In this document: positions 14,459 through 15,320 of the stretch, one piece after another
Numbering within the stretch: the first letter of the stretch is position 1
Layout: each line of letters starts with the position of its first letter
Assembly (NCBI GenBank): GCA_002687025.1
Contig: NYZG01000411.1
Location: 1 to 15,320, forward strand
Source of the DNA: Candidatus Poribacteria bacterium
Lineage (GTDB): Bacteria > Poribacteria > WGA-4E > GCA-2687025
Direction: 5' to 3'
Length of the DNA: 15,320 bases
Notes under the pieces: generated by a model
What the model was told of the DNA's origin: nothing
The model's input: the letters and a program-made list of their open reading frames with translations, nothing else
Databases searched by the model: none
Made by a program: the position numbers and the translations under genes

Positions 14459-14802
14459 GCGTCAGGCCGCTTGGCTACTGGGTTTTCGGGCTTACTGCCT
14501 ACTGCCTACTTTCGGAGGGCTGCCCGGCACGGTGGGTTGCGCGCAGTTGGTGGCGCCGTCCTCGGCCCGTGCATGTCATCAGTCTGACCACGGCCGCCGC
14601 GTATTCAGGTCAGATCCGTCGGGGTGCCGCGCGCCTGCCGACTGACGACAGCGGCCAAACGGCGCGGATCCCTTCTATGACTGGAGTTACTACAGAGTGG
14701 GCTCCTGGACGTTACGAACTGCCCAGTGGCGGGATGAGGTGGATGTGCGGCCTACGCACGAGACGTGGCTCTGTAGGCGCGCGTTGCCCTCGCACATCGC
14801 TG
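14435..14802. other. Intergenic stretch right of the primase-helicase gene
   Basis: About 370 bases with the end of the right heptamer array, the TACTGCC array and then unremarkable sequence. One + strand frame is open from 14646 to a TAG at 14823-14825 and reads NGADPFYDWSYYRVGSW...; it lacks a start with a ribosome site and may be a gene fragment or chance. I see no promoter, RNA or terminator I can support. Confidence 0.5.
14493..14510. repeat. Second heptamer type, TACTGCC
   Basis: TACTGCC, TACTGCC and TACT form 2.6 tandem copies. This is a variant of the TACTCCC unit (third C to G) in C-rich orientation, 35 bases after the right array. Confidence 0.7.
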
Positions 14803-15320
14803 CTATGGCAGTGCTAGACGAGTAGCGTCCGTTAGCTTCGACTCAAGCTGAGACGCGATCTGCGTGGTGTTCACAGTGGTTTCGGCGCGCAGCCGAAGGC
14901 ACGTGGCAACTCCCAGACTGTCCGTGCTCAACCTGCTTTCGCATGTAAGGTCATGAGCACCAGTTTCGCTTAGCGAGTAGGCATGGAAGTGCATAGCGTC
15001 TTCATGACGAGCTGGAACAAGGTGCGAGAACGAGAATTCCCGGGTCATATAATCAAGCAGATGGTCCTGCATAGCCAGGACCAGGTGCTTACCCAGCGCC
15101 TCGAAGGTCGCAATCTTGTGATGGAGTTATACCAGGATTGTCTTGGCAGTCATCTTCCAGTTCATACCGAAGCGCTTCGTAGACTCGGTGTCGCTAGGAT
15201 CCACCTCAATGCCGTAGCTGTGGAGTAAGCGCTGCCGAGATATGGTCAAGAGTTGTGTATGGAGATCAGGCGGCGTCCTCAGCTGTGACGACTTCGTCGG
15301 TGTTCTTGACTCCGTCCTTG
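14803..15320 (-). pseudogene. Degraded gene of unknown function, running off the window edge
   Basis: One minus-strand frame runs from the window end to a TAG at 14805-14803, about 171 codons, broken by a single TAA (15129-15127). At roughly 55% GC several stops would be expected in a non-coding frame. The upstream part reads HSYGIEVDPSDTESTKRFG, and the part after the TAA reads KIATFEALGKHLVLAMQDHL and later STDSLGVATCLRLRAETTVN. A second frame, 15319-15266, reads KDGVKNTDEVVTAEDAA then TGA, so either the tail of a neighbouring gene ends here or the gene has also been frameshifted near 15267. LE.LGKHL blocks occur near the end of some phage small terminase subunits; this likeness is slight and I do not name the family. 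An 85-codon + strand frame (14974-15228) competes for the same DNA but is shorter. Coding origin is likely; identity unknown. Confidence 0.42.

Noticed and set aside
5970..14510. tRNA-Lys as the attachment site of an integrated element
   Set aside because: The tRNA 3' end is not repeated elsewhere in the window and there is no integrase.

Overview
The window comes from a high-GC, apparently uncultured bacterium. The housekeeping genes (recR, rsmG, a tRNA carrying an encoded CCA) are bacterial. Several exported proteins have lipoprotein-type signal peptides, which suggests a diderm envelope. The mix of a QC-like lipoprotein, a Ycf48-like propeller, a VCBS/ASPIC-UnbV protein and heptameric intergenic repeats is common in environmental high-GC lineages, but no phylum can be named from the sequence alone.

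Region 1 (71-5880, + strand) holds a ketopantoate-reductase-family dehydrogenase and recR, the latter behind a good sigma-70-like promoter. A predicted QC-like M28 lipoprotein follows, its start overlapping the recR stop, then rsmG four bases further on, then a long membrane histidine kinase (dCache-like sensor, HAMP, PAS, HisKA, HATPase) with no response regulator nearby. The recR/QC/rsmG trio looks translationally coupled. A tRNA-Lys(CTT) lies at 5970-6044.

Region 2 (6045-11293) starts with about 430 bp of non-coding DNA ending in a promoter and a strong RBS. It then encodes exported proteins: a Ycf48-like propeller, a metallo-beta-lactamase-fold hydrolase, a Ca-binding VCBS/ASPIC-UnbV lipoprotein and, on the minus strand, an exported alpha/beta hydrolase. 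A 45-base imperfect palindrome separates the propeller gene from the hydrolase gene.

Region 3 (11294-15320) is accessory DNA. Arrays of a degenerate 7-bp repeat (CTCCCTA / TAGGGAG and CTGCCTA) bracket one large gene for a TOPRIM-DUF927 primase/helicase-like protein. Perfect 13-bp inverted copies at 11628-11640 and 14446-14458 enclose that gene in a 2.83-kb unit with no transposase or integrase. The gene's stop codon lies inside the right repeat array. Downstream the GC content falls by roughly 20 points, and the minus strand carries what looks like a broken gene (one in-frame TAA and a probable frameshift) running off the window edge. The most distinctive observation is this repeat-bounded single-gene replication module beside foreign, decaying DNA.
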